NCBI RefSeq assembly: GCF_003943465.1
Contig: NZ_RJPR01000001.1
Coordinates: forward strand, 124,001-188,000
From: Streptococcus cristatus
GTDB lineage: Bacteria; Bacillota; Bacilli; Lactobacillales; Streptococcaceae
Length of the DNA stretch: 64,000 nt
Reading direction: 5' to 3'
Part shown: positions 9,815 to 19,619 of the stretch, piece by piece
Layout: each line of letters begins with the position of its first letter
Position numbering within the stretch: the stretch's first letter is position 1
The notes under the pieces: model-generated
What the model saw: only the letters and a program-made list of their open reading frames with translations
What the model was told of the DNA's origin: nothing
Databases searched by the model: none
Made by a program: the position numbers and the translations under genes

Positions 9815-10339
9815 TTAATTTATAGACTTAAAGAAATTCTTAATTCTATCCACATCCGAATTTACCACTATTGCAACAAAGACACCCATAAAGGTTTCAA
9901 AAACTCTAGCAAAAACGTATAAAATAGTATCTTCCGGACTAATGGAGAGAGTGATAATCAGCATAGCTGAAACACCACCAATCACCCCAGCCTTATTGTT
10001 CATAGCAACATTGGTCATGATCGTCAGCATCGTACAGATTGGCACAAATACCAAAGTCACCCAAAATTGGCCGTTCAATAAATTTCCCAGTAGGTAGAAT
10101 ATCAAAGCATAAAAGCCCCCGACACTATTTCCTAAAATACGAGAAGTTCCGAAATGAACACTTTTATCAAAATCTTCTCGCAGGCTAAACACCGCTGTCA
10201 AAGCCCCAATTTGGAGCCCCTTCCAGCCAAACATTCCAAAAATGAGTAGGACAATAAAGACTGCTATCCCTGTTTTCATCGTCCTCATACCCAAGCGAAA
10301 TTTTGATTTATCAAATTTGTACTTACTAAAATAGCTCAT
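9815..10339 (-). CDS. ArAE/FUSC-type membrane protein
   Basis: A 174-residue protein with four or more predicted membrane segments (roughly residues 25-45, 68-100, 105-125, 135-160), beginning with a basic stretch. It resembles the N-terminal membrane domain of the aromatic acid exporter (ArAE, DUF939) family: RMGMRTMKTGIAVF-like opening, FGTSRILGNSVGGFYALIFY. Substrate unknown. It is upstream of glnR on the same strand but separated by the GlnR promoter region. It carries only the membrane domain. Confidence 0.7.
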   Translation of the reverse strand: MSYFSKYKFDKSKFRLGMRTMKTGIAVFIVLLIFGMFGWKGLQIGALTAVFSLREDFDKSVHFGTSRILGNSVGGFYALIFYLLGNLLNGQFWVTLVFVPICTMLTIMTNVAMNNKAGVIGGVSAMLIITLSISPEDTILYVFARVFETFMGVFVAIVVNSDVDRIKNFFKSIN

Positions 10340-10540
10340 GCTTTTTCCTTTTTAAAAGTAAACTACCTCTATTCTAACATATTTTCTAACAAAAAGGCTC
10401 TGTCCATCCAGTTTATTGTTTGTATCCTACAAGAATGCATAGCCAGCTTCTACTGTATTTCTAACTACATTTCCCATTATTGATTACTCGCTAGGAAAAT
10501 AGAAGTCAAAAGCCCATTTCCTCAGACACCTACGTGGACA

Positions 10541-10578
10541 AAAGAAAAAGAGTTGGTTACCCAACTCTTTTCGTTACA
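10541..10578. terminator. terminator of the ancestral pgk copy
   Basis: AAAAAGAGTTGG-TTA-CCCAACTCTTTT forms a strong hairpin with T-rich flanks, located just past the stop of the pgk 3' remnant on the minus strand. It looks like the original pgk terminator left with the remnant. Confidence 0.65.
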
Positions 10579-10582
10579 AAGA

Positions 10583-10656
10583 TTATTTTTCAGTCAATGC
10601 TGCAAGCCCTGGAAGAACTTTACCTTCAAGGAGTTCCATTGATGCTCCACCACCGC
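10583..10656 (-). pseudogene. diverged remnant of the pgk 3' end
   Basis: The minus strand encodes [23 protein letters not shown] then stop, identical in protein to the last residues of the intact pgk just upstream. The DNA differs at many third positions (for example CTTCCAGGGCTTGCAGCA versus TTGCCAGGTTTGGCTGCA). Homology ends abruptly at about 10656. The gap of about 430 bp between pgk and the membrane-protein gene therefore holds a second, diverged pgk tail plus terminators. This fits replacement of pgk by recombination with a related strain, leaving the old tail behind. Confidence 0.85.
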
Positions 10657-10675
10657 GCCACAAATACCTCCACTA

Positions 10676-10706
10676 ACACAAAAAGGTGACATAGCCACCT
10701 TTTTGT
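10676..10706. terminator. hairpin with T-tract downstream of pgk
   Basis: AAAAAGGTGAC-ATA-GCCACCTTTTT: a 7-8 bp stem flanked by A and T runs, working as a terminator on either strand. It lies between intact pgk and the pgk remnant. Confidence 0.6.
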
Positions 10707-10732
10707 TAACGTTTCAGTTTTGTTCCTTTTTC

Positions 10733-10754
10733 TACAAAATCAGGATTTTGTAGA
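10733..10754. repeat. perfect 10-bp inverted repeat after pgk
   Basis: CTACAAAATC-AG-GATTTTGTAG, an exact 10-bp stem with a 2-base centre, just beyond the pgk stop. There is no U-tract on the transcribed side, so it is more likely a repeat or processing hairpin than the terminator itself. Confidence 0.55.
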
Positions 10755-10770
10755 GACTAACGGGCTGAAA

Positions 10771-11970
10771 TTATTTTTCTGTAAGTGCAGCCAAACCTGG
10801 CAATACTTTACCTTCAAGAAGCTCCATAGAAGCGCCTCCGCCCGTACTAATCCATGAGAACTTGTCTGCACGACCAAGATTGATGGCTGCGGCAGCTGAG
10901 TCACCACCACCGATAATTGATTTCACACCTGGTTGTTTCACGATAGCGTCCATGACACCGATTGTACCAGCTTGGAAATCTGGGTTTTCAAACACACCCA
11001 TTGGTCCGTTCCATACAACTGTTTTCGCACCAGTCAAGGCTTCGTCGAATTTAGCGATAGATTTAGGACCGATATCCAAACCAAGGAAGCCTGGATCTAC
11101 TGCTTCACCTTCAGTATCTTTCACTTCAGTGTAGTCAGCAAATGCGTTTGCTTCTTTTGAGTCAACTGGCAAGATCAATTTGCCGTTTGCTTTTTCAAGA
11201 AGAGCTTTTGCAACATCCAATTTATCTTCTTCTACAAGTGAGTTACCGATTTCGATACCTTGCGCTTTGTAGAATGTGTAAGTCATCCCACCACCGATAA
11301 GAACTTTATCAGCTTTTTCAAGCAAGTTTTCGATTACACCGATCTTGTCTGAAACTTTTGAACCACCAAGAATGGCCACAAATGGACGTTCTGGAGCTTC
11401 AACCGCTTCTTGGATGTAAGCAATTTCGTTTTCAAGAAGGAAACCAGCTACTGCTTTTTCAACGTTTGCTGAGATACCAACGTTAGATGCGTGTGCACGG
11501 TGAGCTGTACCGAATGCATCGTTTACGAAGATACCATCTCCAAGTGATGCCCAGTATTTACCAAGTTCAGGATCGTTTTTAGATTCTTTCTTGCCGTCAA
11601 CATCTTCGAAACGAGTGTTTTCAACCAAGAGAACTTGTCCATCTTCAAGAGCGTTAACAGCTGCTTCCAATTCAGCACCACGTGTAACACCTGGGATAAA
11701 TTTAACTTCTTGTCCCAATTTAGCAGCCAAGTCAGCAGCTACAGGAGCAAGTGATTTACCTTCTTTGTCTGCTTCTTCTTTTACACGTCCAAGGTGAGAG
11801 AAGAGGATAGCACGTCCACCTTGTTCAAGGATGTACTTGATAGTTGGAAGTGCTGCAGTGATACGGTTGTCGTTAGTAATCACGCCATCTTTTACAGGAA
11901 CGTTGAAGTCAACACGAACGAGAACTTTTTTCCCTTTCAATTCAACGTCTTTAACAGTCAATTTTGCCAT
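10771..11970 (-). CDS. pgk: phosphoglycerate kinase
   Basis: Pgk transfers the acyl-phosphate of 1,3-bisphosphoglycerate to ADP in glycolysis. The 399-residue protein has the N-terminal [14 protein letters not shown] signature near residue 17, the catalytic Arg region SHLGR near 60, and the C-terminal nucleotide-binding GGGDSAAAA near 350. The sequence is strongly biased towards preferred codons, as expected for high expression. It has its own promoter and is separated from gap by about 245 bp. A second diverged copy of its 3' end lies downstream. Confidence 0.98.
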   Translation of the reverse strand: MAKLTVKDVELKGKKVLVRVDFNVPVKDGVITNDNRITAALPTIKYILEQGGRAILFSHLGRVKEEADKEGKSLAPVAADLAAKLGQEVKFIPGVTRGAELEAAVNALEDGQVLLVENTRFEDVDGKKESKNDPELGKYWASLGDGIFVNDAFGTAHRAHASNVGISANVEKAVAGFLLENEIAYIQEAVEAPERPFVAILGGSKVSDKIGVIENLLEKADKVLIGGGMTYTFYKAQGIEIGNSLVEEDKLDVAKALLEKANGKLILPVDSKEANAFADYTEVKDTEGEAVDPGFLGLDIGPKSIAKFDEALTGAKTVVWNGPMGVFENPDFQAGTIGVMDAIVKQPGVKSIIGGGDSAAAAINLGRADKFSWISTGGGASMELLEGKVLPGLAALTEK

Positions 11971-12003
11971 TAGATATGACTCCTTCTTTTTTTATACGTG
12001 TTA

Positions 12004-12009
12004 ATTATA
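12004..12009 (-). promoter_or_regulatory. pgk promoter (extended -10)
   Basis: Minus-strand TGTGATATAAT gives an extended -10 (TATAAT at 12004-12009) about 35 bp upstream of the pgk ATG. There is no good -35 at 17 bp. Confidence 0.55.
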
Positions 12010-12174
12010 TCACAAAATCTACAAAAGTGATAGCAAAAATTCATGGCTTTTCCTTTTCTCCAATCAAAGATAGATGAAAGACTACACGATTCTCATTTTT
12101 CTGATAAATGCTAATGCTGCTAGATGATCGAGTTGATTTCCAATAGCCATTCCTTCAAACTGTTCTGCAAAACA

Positions 12175-12204
12175 AAAAAAGAGATCCATTCGGATCCCTT
12201 CTTC
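12175..12204 (-). terminator. gap terminator
   Basis: Shortly past the gap stop, GGATCC-GAAT-GGATC followed by CTCTTTTTTT on the minus strand forms an intrinsic terminator. Confidence 0.75.
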
Positions 12205-12215
12205 ATACAATTGAA

Positions 12216-13223
12216 TTATTTAGCGATTTTCGCGAAGTATTCAAGAGTACGTACAAGTTGTGCAGTGTATGACATTTCGTTGTCGTACCATGATACAACT
12301 TTAACCAATTGTTTACCGTCAACGTCAAGAACTTTAGTTTGAGTTGCGTCGAACAATGAACCGTAAGACATACCTACGATATCTGAAGATACGATTGGAT
12401 CTTCTGTGTAACCGTATGATTCGTTAGCTGCTGCTTTCATAGCTGCATTTACTTCATCAACAGTAACGTTCTTTTCAAGAACTGCTACCAACTCAGTAAC
12501 TGATCCAGTTGGAGTTGGAACGCGTTGTGCAGAACCATCAAGTTTACCGTTCAATTCTGGGATTACAAGACCGATAGCCTTAGCAGCACCAGTTGAGTTA
12601 GGAACGATGTTAGCAGCACCAGCGCGAGCACGACGAAGGTCACCACCACGGTGTGGTCCGTCAAGGATCATTTGGTCACCAGTGTAAGCGTGGATAGTAG
12701 TCATCAATCCTTCTACAACACCAAAGTTGTCTTGAAGTGCTTTAGCCATTGGAGCCAAACAGTTTGTAGTACATGAAGCACCTGAGATAACTGTTTCAGT
12801 ACCATCAAGAACGTCGTGGTTAGTGTTAAATACGATTGTTTTAACATCGTTTCCACCAGGAGCAGTGATAACAACTTTCTTAGCTCCACCTTTAAGGTGT
12901 TTTTCAGCAGCGTCTTTCTTAGCAAAGAAACCAGTTGCTTCAAGAACGATTTCTACACCGTCAGTAGCCCAATCAATTTGTTCTGGGTCACGTTCAGCAG
13001 AAACTTTAACGAATTTACCGTTAACTTCGAATCCACCTTCTTTAACTTCAACAGTACCATCGAAACGACCTTGAGTTGTGTCGTATTTCAACAAGTGTGC
13101 AAGCATAACTGGATCTGTAAGGTCGTTGATGCGAGTAACTTCAACACCTTCTACGTTTTGGATACGACGGAAAGCAAGACGACCGATACGACCGAAACCG
13201 TTAATACCAACTTTAACTACCAT
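12216..13223 (-). CDS. gap: glyceraldehyde-3-phosphate dehydrogenase
   Basis: The glycolytic NAD-dependent GAPDH, 335 residues. It has the N-terminal Rossmann motif INGFGRIGR at 7-15, the active-site [12 protein letters not shown] with catalytic Cys near residue 152, and the conserved His about 27 residues later (IHAYTGDQ). I chose the ATG at 13223 ([11 protein letters not shown]), which follows AAGGAGGAAATCACTA. An upstream in-frame ATG would only add a non-conserved extension. It is highly biased in codon use and has its own promoter. Confidence 0.98.
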   Translation of the reverse strand: MVVKVGINGFGRIGRLAFRRIQNVEGVEVTRINDLTDPVMLAHLLKYDTTQGRFDGTVEVKEGGFEVNGKFVKVSAERDPEQIDWATDGVEIVLEATGFFAKKDAAEKHLKGGAKKVVITAPGGNDVKTIVFNTNHDVLDGTETVISGASCTTNCLAPMAKALQDNFGVVEGLMTTIHAYTGDQMILDGPHRGGDLRRARAGAANIVPNSTGAAKAIGLVIPELNGKLDGSAQRVPTPTGSVTELVAVLEKNVTVDEVNAAMKAAANESYGYTEDPIVSSDIVGMSYGSLFDATQTKVLDVDGKQLVKVVSWYDNEMSYTAQLVRTLEYFAKIAK

Positions 13224-13309
13224 TAGTGATTTCCTCCTTATGAAAATCAAAAAAAATTTTATGTGAAAAGAGTAACTTGAATCACTACAAATCACCTTTC
13301 AACATATCT

Positions 13310-13338
13310 ATTATATACCTTATTGAGCAAAATTGCAA
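13310..13338 (-). promoter_or_regulatory. gap promoter
   Basis: Minus-strand TTGCAA (13333-13338), a 17-bp spacer and TATAAT (13310-13315), giving a leader of about 80 bases. Confidence 0.75.
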
Positions 13339-13424
13339 CTGATTTCATTATTATTAACAAGTAACAAATTTTCTTTCATGTATTTTCGATATTTTTCATA
13401 AATTTCATATTTTGATCCATAAAG

Positions 13425-13451
13425 AAAAAACGCCCGCTAGAAGCGAGCGTC
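13425..13451 (-). terminator. fusA terminator
   Basis: Minus strand ACGCTCGC-TTCTA-GCGGGCGTTTTTTC: GC-rich stem followed by a T run just beyond the fusA stop. Confidence 0.85.
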
Positions 13452-13461
13452 ATGTAGTGAA

Positions 13462-15540
13462 TTATTCACCACGGTGTTTCTTAACGATTTCTTCTTGTAC
13501 TGACTTAGGTACATCTTCGTAGTGATCAAATACCATCATGAAGGTACCACGTCCTTGTGTTGCAGAACGAAGGACAGTCGCATAACCAAACATTTCAGCA
13601 AGTGGAACATAAGCACGAACGATTTGGCTGCTACCATGTGCTTCCATACCGTCAACACGTCCACGACGAGCTGTTACGTGACCCATAACATCACCAAGGT
13701 TTTCTTCAGGAACAGTGATGGTTACAAGCATCATTGGCTCAAGGATAGCTGGTTGTGCAGTCTTAGCAGCTTCTTTCAAAGCAAGTGAAGCCGCAACCTT
13801 GAAGGCTGTTTCAGATGAGTCGACATCGTGGTATGAACCATCGTAAAGTTTAGCTTTCACATCAACGATTGGGTAGCCAGCAAGGACACCATTCGCCATT
13901 GACTCAATCAAACCTTTTTCAACCGCTGGGATGAATTCACGAGGAACCACACCACCGACGATAGCATTTTCAAACTCGAAGCCTTTTCCTTCTTCGTTTG
14001 GAGTAAATTCAATCCATACATCACCGAATTGACCTTTACCACCAGACTGACGTTTGAAGAATCCACGTGCTTGAGTAGAAGCGCGGAATGTTTCACGGTA
14101 AGATACTTGAGGAGCACCTACGTTTGCTTCAACTTTGAACTCACGACGCATACGGTCAACAAGGACATCAAGGTGAAGCTCACCCATACCAGAGATAACT
14201 GTTTCACCAGTTTCAACATTTGTTTCAACGCGGAATGTTGGATCTTCTTCAGCCAATTTTTGAAGGGCAATACCCATCTTATCTTGGTCTGCTTTAGATT
14301 TTGGCTCAACCATCAATTGGATAACTGGTTCTGGAACGTTGATTGACTCAAGGATGATTTTAGCTTTTTCATCTGTCAATGAATCACCAGTTGTCGTATC
14401 TTTCAAACCAATAGCAGCTGCAATATCCCCAGCATAAACGGTTTCGATTTCTTGACGACTATTGGCATGCAATTGCACAAGACGTCCGATACGTTCACGT
14501 TTACCTTTAGAAGTGTTCATTACGTAAGAACCAGATTGAAGTACACCTGAGTAAACACGGAAGAATGTCAAACGACCTACGAATGGGTCAGTCATGATCT
14601 TGAAGGCAAGAGCTGCAAATGGCTCTTCGTCAGATGCTGGACGAGTTTCTTCTTCGTCTGTATCTGGGTTGATACCTTTGATCGCTGGGATGTCAAGTGG
14701 GCTTGGAAGGTAGTCGATAACCGCATCAAGCATCAATTGAACACCTTTGTTCTTGAAGGCAGAACCACACAATACTGGGAAGAATTCAACGTTGATAGTT
14801 GCTTTACGGATACCAGCTTTCAATTCTTCGTTAGTGATTTCTTCACCTTCAAGGTATTTCATCATCAATTCTTCATCAGTTTCAGCAACTGCTTCCACCA
14901 ATTTTTCACGGTATTTTTGTGCTTGTTCAAGGTATTCAGCTGGAATATCTTCTTCAAGGATATCTGTACCAAGGTCGTTGGTATAGATTTCAGCTTTCAT
15001 CTTGATCAAGTCGATGATACCACGGAAGTCATCTTCAGCACCGATTGGCAATTGAATTGGATGAGCATTTGCTTGAAGACGGTCGTGAAGAGTGCTTACT
15101 GAGTAAAGGAAGTCAGCACCGATTTTGTCCATTTTGTTAGCAAATACGATACGTGGAACTCCGTACTCAGTTGCTTGGCGCCAAACTGTTTCAGTTTGAG
15201 GCTCAACACCTGATTGTGAGTCAAGAACGGTAACCGCACCATCCAATACACGAAGAGAGCGTTGTACTTCGATTGTGAAGTCCACGTGTCCTGGTGTGTC
15301 GATAATGTTTACGCGGTGGTTGTTCCATTGAGCTGTTGTCGCAGCAGATGTGATAGTGATACCACGTTCTTGCTCTTGCTCCATCCAGTCCATTTGTGAC
15401 GCACCTTCGTGAGTTTCACCGATTTTGTGGATTTTACCAGTATAGTAAAGGATACGCTCAGTTGTAGTTGTCTTACCAGCATCGACGTGAGCCATGATAC
15501 CGATATTACGAGTTTTTTCAAGTGAAAATTCGCGTGCCAT
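13462..15540 (-). CDS. fusA: elongation factor G
   Basis: EF-G is the translocation GTPase of the ribosome. The 692-residue protein shows all GTPase motifs: G1 [15 protein letters not shown] near residue 17, the switch region [10 protein letters not shown]3 DTPGHVDF near 82 and G4 NKMD near 136. These are followed by domains II-V, with [14 protein letters not shown] in domain V. It is third in the str cluster after rpsL and rpsG, but an intrinsic terminator and an extended -10 in the 280-bp gap upstream suggest partly independent expression. Confidence 0.98.
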   Translation of the reverse strand: MAREFSLEKTRNIGIMAHVDAGKTTTTERILYYTGKIHKIGETHEGASQMDWMEQEQERGITITSAATTAQWNNHRVNIIDTPGHVDFTIEVQRSLRVLDGAVTVLDSQSGVEPQTETVWRQATEYGVPRIVFANKMDKIGADFLYSVSTLHDRLQANAHPIQLPIGAEDDFRGIIDLIKMKAEIYTNDLGTDILEEDIPAEYLEQAQKYREKLVEAVAETDEELMMKYLEGEEITNEELKAGIRKATINVEFFPVLCGSAFKNKGVQLMLDAVIDYLPSPLDIPAIKGINPDTDEEETRPASDEEPFAALAFKIMTDPFVGRLTFFRVYSGVLQSGSYVMNTSKGKRERIGRLVQLHANSRQEIETVYAGDIAAAIGLKDTTTGDSLTDEKAKIILESINVPEPVIQLMVEPKSKADQDKMGIALQKLAEEDPTFRVETNVETGETVISGMGELHLDVLVDRMRREFKVEANVGAPQVSYRETFRASTQARGFFKRQSGGKGQFGDVWIEFTPNEEGKGFEFENAIVGGVVPREFIPAVEKGLIESMANGVLAGYPIVDVKAKLYDGSYHDVDSSETAFKVAASLALKEAAKTAQPAILEPMMLVTITVPEENLGDVMGHVTARRGRVDGMEAHGSSQIVRAYVPLAEMFGYATVLRSATQGRGTFMMVFDHYEDVPKSVQEEIVKKHRGE

Positions 15541-15576
15541 GAGGTTAGTTTCTCCTATTTTTTTATTTTACAATCT

Positions 15577-15582
15577 ATTATA
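15577..15582 (-). promoter_or_regulatory. possible fusA promoter (extended -10)
   Basis: Minus-strand TGTTATAAT at 15577-15585 lies between the terminator upstream and fusA. No strong -35 is visible. Confidence 0.4.
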
Positions 15583-15592
15583 ACATTATTTA

Positions 15593-15622
15593 GAAAAAAC
15601 GGATAGGCAGGACCTACCCGTT
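15593..15622 (-). terminator. terminator/attenuator between rpsG and fusA
   Basis: Minus strand AACGGGTAGG-TCCTG-CCTATCCGTT followed by TTTT: a 10-bp stem (one G-U pair) upstream of fusA. It probably sets the ratio of ribosomal protein mRNA to fusA mRNA. The remaining spacer (15630-15818) holds a small AT-rich hairpin at about 15679-15703 and no gene. Confidence 0.75.
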
Positions 15623-15818
15623 CTAAATGTTTATCTTGTTTTTTGTTGGTTTCAACTTGTAAGACGATCAGTTGAATTATAGCTAAGAATAATATTTTTA
15701 GCTAATTTGAACCCGAGCGAGGCCCTGCGCAAAAAAGACAAACTGCTTTGTGTTCTTCAAACACTGCATCAGTTTCCTATTTTTGCCTTGTGCCTTTAGC
15801 GCCCTTGGTATCATGATC

Positions 15819-16289
15819 TTACCAACGGAAGTGTGCGAAGGCACGGTTAGCTTCAGCCATACGGTGAGTATCTTCGCGTTTCTTAACTGCTGCACCAGTG
15901 TTGTTAGCAGCATCCATGATTTCTTTTGCAAGACGATCTTGCATAGTGTGTTCACCACGACCACGTGAAATTGTTACCAACCAACGAAGTCCAAGTGTAG
16001 TACGACGTTCTGGACGAACTTCAACCGGTACTTGGTAGTTTGAACCACCGACACGGCGTGCACGTACTTCAAGAACAGGCATGATGTTTTCCATCGCTGT
16101 TTCAAATACTTCAAGTGCATCATTTCCAGTAGCTTCTTTGATTTGCTCAAAAGCTCCGTAAACGATAGAAGCTGCTGTACCACGCTTACCATCAAGCATA
16201 ACGCGGTTGATAAGACGAGTAACTAATTGTGAATTGTAAAGCGGATCTGGCAATACTTCGCGCTTAGGCGCACGGTTTTTACGACTCAT
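15819..16289 (-). CDS. rpsG: 30S ribosomal protein S7
   Basis: S7 nucleates assembly of the 30S head domain by binding 16S rRNA. The 156-residue length is standard for bacteria. It has the N-terminal [20 protein letters not shown] and the signature [21 protein letters not shown] near residue 77. It follows rpsL by about 20 bp in the str operon. Confidence 0.98.
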   Translation of the reverse strand: MSRKNRAPKREVLPDPLYNSQLVTRLINRVMLDGKRGTAASIVYGAFEQIKEATGNDALEVFETAMENIMPVLEVRARRVGGSNYQVPVEVRPERRTTLGLRWLVTISRGRGEHTMQDRLAKEIMDAANNTGAAVKKREDTHRMAEANRAFAHFRW

Positions 16290-16308
16290 TTATCTTTATC
16301 CCCTTTCT

Positions 16309-16722
16309 TTATGCTTTTGGACGCTTAGTACCGTATTTAGAACGGCCTTGCTTACGGTCAGTAACACCTGCTGTATCAAGTGCACCACGAACGATATGGT
16401 AACGTACCCCTGGAAGGTCTTTTACACGTCCACCACGAAGAAGCACCACGCTGTGCTCTTGCAAGTTGTGTCCGATACCTGGGATGTAAGCTGTAACTTC
16501 GATCAAGTTGCTCAAACGTACACGGGCAAATTTACGAAGGGCTGAGTTAGGCTTCTTAGGTGTCATAGTTCCGACACGAGTTGCAACACCACGTTTTTGT
16601 GGTGAAGATACGTTTGTTTGAACTTTTTTGTGGCTGTTGTAACCAACGTTCAAAGCTGGTGATTTAGATTTTTCTACTTTTGATTTACGCGGTTTGCGAA
16701 CCAATTGGTTAATTGTAGGCAT
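16309..16722 (-). CDS. rpsL: 30S ribosomal protein S12
   Basis: S12 lies at the decoding centre and influences translational accuracy. The 137-residue protein has the signature [11 protein letters not shown] near residue 55 and [12 protein letters not shown] near 100. The lysines where streptomycin-resistance changes usually occur (in KKPNS and RVKDLPG) are intact, so this is the wild-type form. First gene of the str operon, with a promoter about 135 bp upstream. Confidence 0.98.
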   Translation of the reverse strand: MPTINQLVRKPRKSKVEKSKSPALNVGYNSHKKVQTNVSSPQKRGVATRVGTMTPKKPNSALRKFARVRLSNLIEVTAYIPGIGHNLQEHSVVLLRGGRVKDLPGVRYHIVRGALDTAGVTDRKQGRSKYGTKRPKA

Positions 16723-16858
16723 CTACATTCTCCTGTATTTTTTTAATTTTGGTGATGATACACTTGGTGACAGCTACCATCTGTGTGTACTTTTGCAACA
16801 TTTGTCAGCACGTCTCTGTACACTTTTGAGAGACCAAAAGTAAAAAGTACCGCTTATC
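16723..16858 (-). promoter_or_regulatory. rpsL 5' leader with potential hairpins
   Basis: About 135 transcribed bases precede rpsL. They can form GTCTCT/AGAGAC and longer alternative pairings between two GTGTAC/GTACAC segments. This could be an autoregulatory leader of the str operon, but I recognise no known motif. The rest of the gap to the next gene (16890-17025) holds nothing obvious. Confidence 0.3.
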
Positions 16859-16887
16859 ATTGTAACACGTAAGCATATCCTCGTCAA
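16859..16887 (-). promoter_or_regulatory. rpsL (str operon) promoter
   Basis: Minus-strand TTGACG (16882-16887), a 17-bp spacer and TACAAT (16859-16864) with an upstream TG. Confidence 0.8.
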
Positions 16888-17025
16888 TAGGTTTTCTTAA
16901 TTTTTTACTTATCTTCACTTTTTAATCAACCTTTTGCTTGATTATTATCATCTTAAAGATCTGAAAATATGCTACAACTAATTGGTGATAATTACTTAAA
17001 TACTAACAAAAATAGCTATTCAATC

Positions 17026-17643
17026 TTATTTTTCACTTGAAGTCTGGGAAGGAACCACCGTATTTGAAGAGGCGCCCGAAGTATCTGAAGACGGGCTTGG
17101 TATCTCCGAAGATGGACTTGGGGTAACTTCTGGACTAGAGGATGGTGCAGGAGTCGAACTTTCTTGTGGCTGTATTCGTGGTTCGATGGAGATGGCAGGT
17201 GTTCGATAAACTGGCGCAACAGGCGTAGGAGAGAACGACTGCTGCTGGTCTGAATCAGGTTCAGTGGATTCCTCAGGTGTCTTCATTGCATCTTTTACGG
17301 CTTGAATTCGACCTTGGAACTTAGCTTTGGCTTCCTCATCTTTTACCTTGTCAACCGCTGCTTGTGCTTGAGTCACACTTTCATCGGTACGCTCTTCTTC
17401 TAACTTTTTAACAGCTACTTCAGCATCCTGAATCGTATTATCTTCTGACGATGTTTTCTTAGTAGAACTAGCTTTACTGGAGCTTGAACGTCTACTGTAA
17501 CTAACTGTTTTGGCGGAGCCCGTATTCTTCTGAGCTGGTTTTAAAAATATAAGTCCAGAAACCAAGATAAGCAGCATTATTGCCAGGATCCCTAAACGAA
17601 CAAGGTTAGAAGCTCTCTCTAATTTATCAAAAATATTTCTCAT
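17026..17643 (-). CDS. membrane-anchored Ser/Pro-rich protein of unknown function
   Basis: A 205-residue protein not assigned to a characterised family. It has a short cytoplasmic N-terminus, one membrane segment near residues 17-36 (LGILAIMLLILVSGLIFL), a Ser/Lys-rich stretch, and a charged helical region near 68-125 with many K, E and A residues. The Pro/Ser/Thr-rich tail (PSPSSEIPSPSSD) is typical of a cell-wall-spanning linker. There is no LPXTG motif. It starts 15 bp after purR and is probably co-transcribed with it. Confidence 0.7.
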   Translation of the reverse strand: MRNIFDKLERASNLVRLGILAIMLLILVSGLIFLKPAQKNTGSAKTVSYSRRSSSSKASSTKKTSSEDNTIQDAEVAVKKLEEERTDESVTQAQAAVDKVKDEEAKAKFQGRIQAVKDAMKTPEESTEPDSDQQQSFSPTPVAPVYRTPAISIEPRIQPQESSTPAPSSSPEVTPSPSSEIPSPSSDTSGASSNTVVPSQTSSEK

Positions 17644-17658
17644 AATTCTTTCCTAAAG

Positions 17659-18474
17659 TTAATCAAATATATTCCCAATCTCAACATCAATCGTATTTGA
17701 TTTAACATCGATATTGGTCACCTTTAACAGTGATTTGTATTCCAGATGATCGCGATTGGCTTGCGCATTGTCCGCAAAGACAGCTACTCCTGCTAATTCC
17801 GAATCAAACTCGGACAGAAGGCTAATCATCCCATTAACTGTTCCGCCTCCCTTGAGAAAGTCATCGACAATCAGCACTCGACTTCCAGCCTTTAGGCTAC
17901 GTTTTGAGAGAAACATTTTCTCAATTCGATCTCCGCTAGAGCCAGAGACATAGTTGACACTGACCGTAGAGCCCTCAGTGATTTTCAAATCGCGACGGAC
18001 AATGACAAAGGGAACATTCAAGACATTAGCGACAGCATTGGCAAGCGGAACTCCTTTGGTCGCCACTGTCATAACAGCATCAATCTTTTGATCTTTAAAA
18101 GCTTTGGCAATGATGCGGCCAATATTATTGAGGATAGATGGCGTACTGAGCAAATCTGATAAGTAGATATAGCCGCCAGGCAGGATTCGATTGCTTTCAG
18201 ACAGTTGATCGCGGAGATCTTGAACGATAGCCTTGGCCTCCTTTTCTGAAATGGAAGGAGTGAAGACGACACCTCCCCCAGCACCGGTAATTGTCTCAAT
18301 TGTACCAATTTCGATTTCTTCAAAGGCACGTTTGATAATTACGATGTCTTCTGAAATGGAAGACTTGGCAGACTCATATTTCTCTGCAAATGTATTTAAA
18401 CTTGTTAATTGGTAAGGATGGTTAATCAAGTAATTGGAAATAACCACCATGCGCTCACTTCTTCTTAATTTCAT
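17659..18474 (-). CDS. purR: pur operon regulator PurR
   Basis: PurR controls purine genes by sensing PRPP. The 271-residue protein has an N-terminal winged-helix domain (about 1-75) and a type-I phosphoribosyltransferase domain with the PRPP-binding loop VLIVDDFLKGGGTVNGM near residue 200. In streptococci and lactococci family members act on PurBoxes, in part as activators. A clear PurBox lies upstream of purR and weaker ones upstream of purC in this window, so both the regulator and its main target are here. Followed closely by the membrane-anchored protein. Confidence 0.95.
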   Translation of the reverse strand: MKLRRSERMVVISNYLINHPYQLTSLNTFAEKYESAKSSISEDIVIIKRAFEEIEIGTIETITGAGGGVVFTPSISEKEAKAIVQDLRDQLSESNRILPGGYIYLSDLLSTPSILNNIGRIIAKAFKDQKIDAVMTVATKGVPLANAVANVLNVPFVIVRRDLKITEGSTVSVNYVSGSSGDRIEKMFLSKRSLKAGSRVLIVDDFLKGGGTVNGMISLLSEFDSELAGVAVFADNAQANRDHLEYKSLLKVTNIDVKSNTIDVEIGNIFD

Positions 18475-18630
18475 TTTTTCACCAATTCGACTCCATCAAA
18501 ATCAGCCACAAACTAATCTGAGAACGTAGTTCTTCTCGCATAGAGCAGTAATCAATTCTTCCTATTTCAAAGTTTGGAGTGATTTCTATGAATATTTATT
18601 TTATTTTTTTCATTATATCATACTATATCA

Positions 18631-18645
18631 AAAAAACGAACATTA
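18631..18645. promoter_or_regulatory. PurBox overlapping the purR promoter
   Basis: AAAAAACGAACATTA matches the PurBox core CGAACATT. On the minus strand it overlaps the likely -35 of a promoter with TATAAT about 17 bp downstream, placing PurR where it can control its own gene. Confidence 0.65.
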
Positions 18646-18674
18646 TACTAAATATAATGCCCATTTTTCGTATT

Positions 18675-19619
18675 TCACTTATCAATTTTTGGTTTATAGA
18701 AGGAACGATTTTCCAATGCGAATATTTTATTAGTCATTTCTCCTGGAGCAACGAGAGACAGAGCCGTAGTCATCATCATCATTTCCGCATCCAGATTGTC
18801 AATCATGTGTAGGATTTCTGCTTCCATAATCTTTGGACGAACGGGACTGCCGTATTCAAGGAGACCGTGGTGGCTAAGGAGGACATGGCGCAAAACGATG
18901 ACATCTTCCTTGGTATCATCAATTTTCAGCTCCGCCAAGGTTTTGGTCAATTCTTCATCAATCAACGCAATATGGCCAATCAGATTGCCTCGGACAGTAT
19001 ATTCCGTATTTTCTGGACCGCTCAACTCAATGACTTTGGCCAAGTCGTGCAACATAATCCCCGCAAAAAGAAGGCTTTTATTGAGCTGAGGATAGATGTT
19101 ACCAATTGCATCCGCTAGCTTGACCATAGTAGCTGTATGAAAAGCGAGTCCTGATTCAAAAGCATGGTGATTGGTTTTCGCTGCGGGGTAAGAATAGAAT
19201 TCCTTATCGTATTTACTGTAAAGGGAGCGCACAACCCTTTGCCAGACTTGATTTTCAATCTTGAAGATCATTTGTGCCAGGTATTCTCGCAGTTCTTTTT
19301 GATCAACAGGTGGTTTTTCTTTGAAATCAGCAGGATTATTAGGCTCACCCGCTTTTGGCAGGCGCAGGGTCAACTGATTAACCTGCGGGGTGTTATTGTA
19401 GACTTCGCGACGGCCTTGCATGTGGACGACTTTCCCCGCTGTAAATTCTGCCACATTATGGGGCTGGGCATCCCACAATTTCCCCTCAATCACTCCAGTA
19501 TCATCTTGGAAAGTGAAGGCGAGGTAATTCTTCCCAGCTCTGGTCTGTCGGACTTCGGCTGACTTAATCAGATAAAAGCCTTCAAACAGTTCATCCTTTT
19601 TCATTTGATTAATTTTCAT
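18675..19619 (-). CDS. yhaM: 3'-5' exoribonuclease YhaM family
   Basis: YhaM/Cbf1 proteins are metal-dependent 3'-5' exonucleases of Firmicutes that trim RNA ends. The 314-residue protein has an N-terminal OB-fold (about residues 12-90) and a C-terminal HD domain with NHHAFESGLAFHT near 160 and MLHDLAK near 198. I start at the ATG at 19619 (MKINQMKKDELFEGFYL), since the longer frame adds 30 non-conserved residues within rmuC. It overlaps the rmuC stop by 11 bp. Confidence 0.92.
   Translation of the reverse strand: MKINQMKKDELFEGFYLIKSAEVRQTRAGKNYLAFTFQDDTGVIEGKLWDAQPHNVAEFTAGKVVHMQGRREVYNNTPQVNQLTLRLPKAGEPNNPADFKEKPPVDQKELREYLAQMIFKIENQVWQRVVRSLYSKYDKEFYSYPAAKTNHHAFESGLAFHTATMVKLADAIGNIYPQLNKSLLFAGIMLHDLAKVIELSGPENTEYTVRGNLIGHIALIDEELTKTLAELKIDDTKEDVIVLRHVLLSHHGLLEYGSPVRPKIMEAEILHMIDNLDAEMMMMTTALSLVAPGEMTNKIFALENRSFYKPKIDK

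Noticed and set aside
12816-13226. 136-codon plus-strand frame opposite gap
   Set aside because: Antisense shadow created by the strong codon bias of gap; the composition (rich in Ser, Thr, Phe, Asn) is that of an artefact.
15698-15964. 88-codon minus-strand frame overlapping the rpsG 3' end
   Set aside because: Frame-shifted reading of rpsG that runs into the spacer; no start signal.
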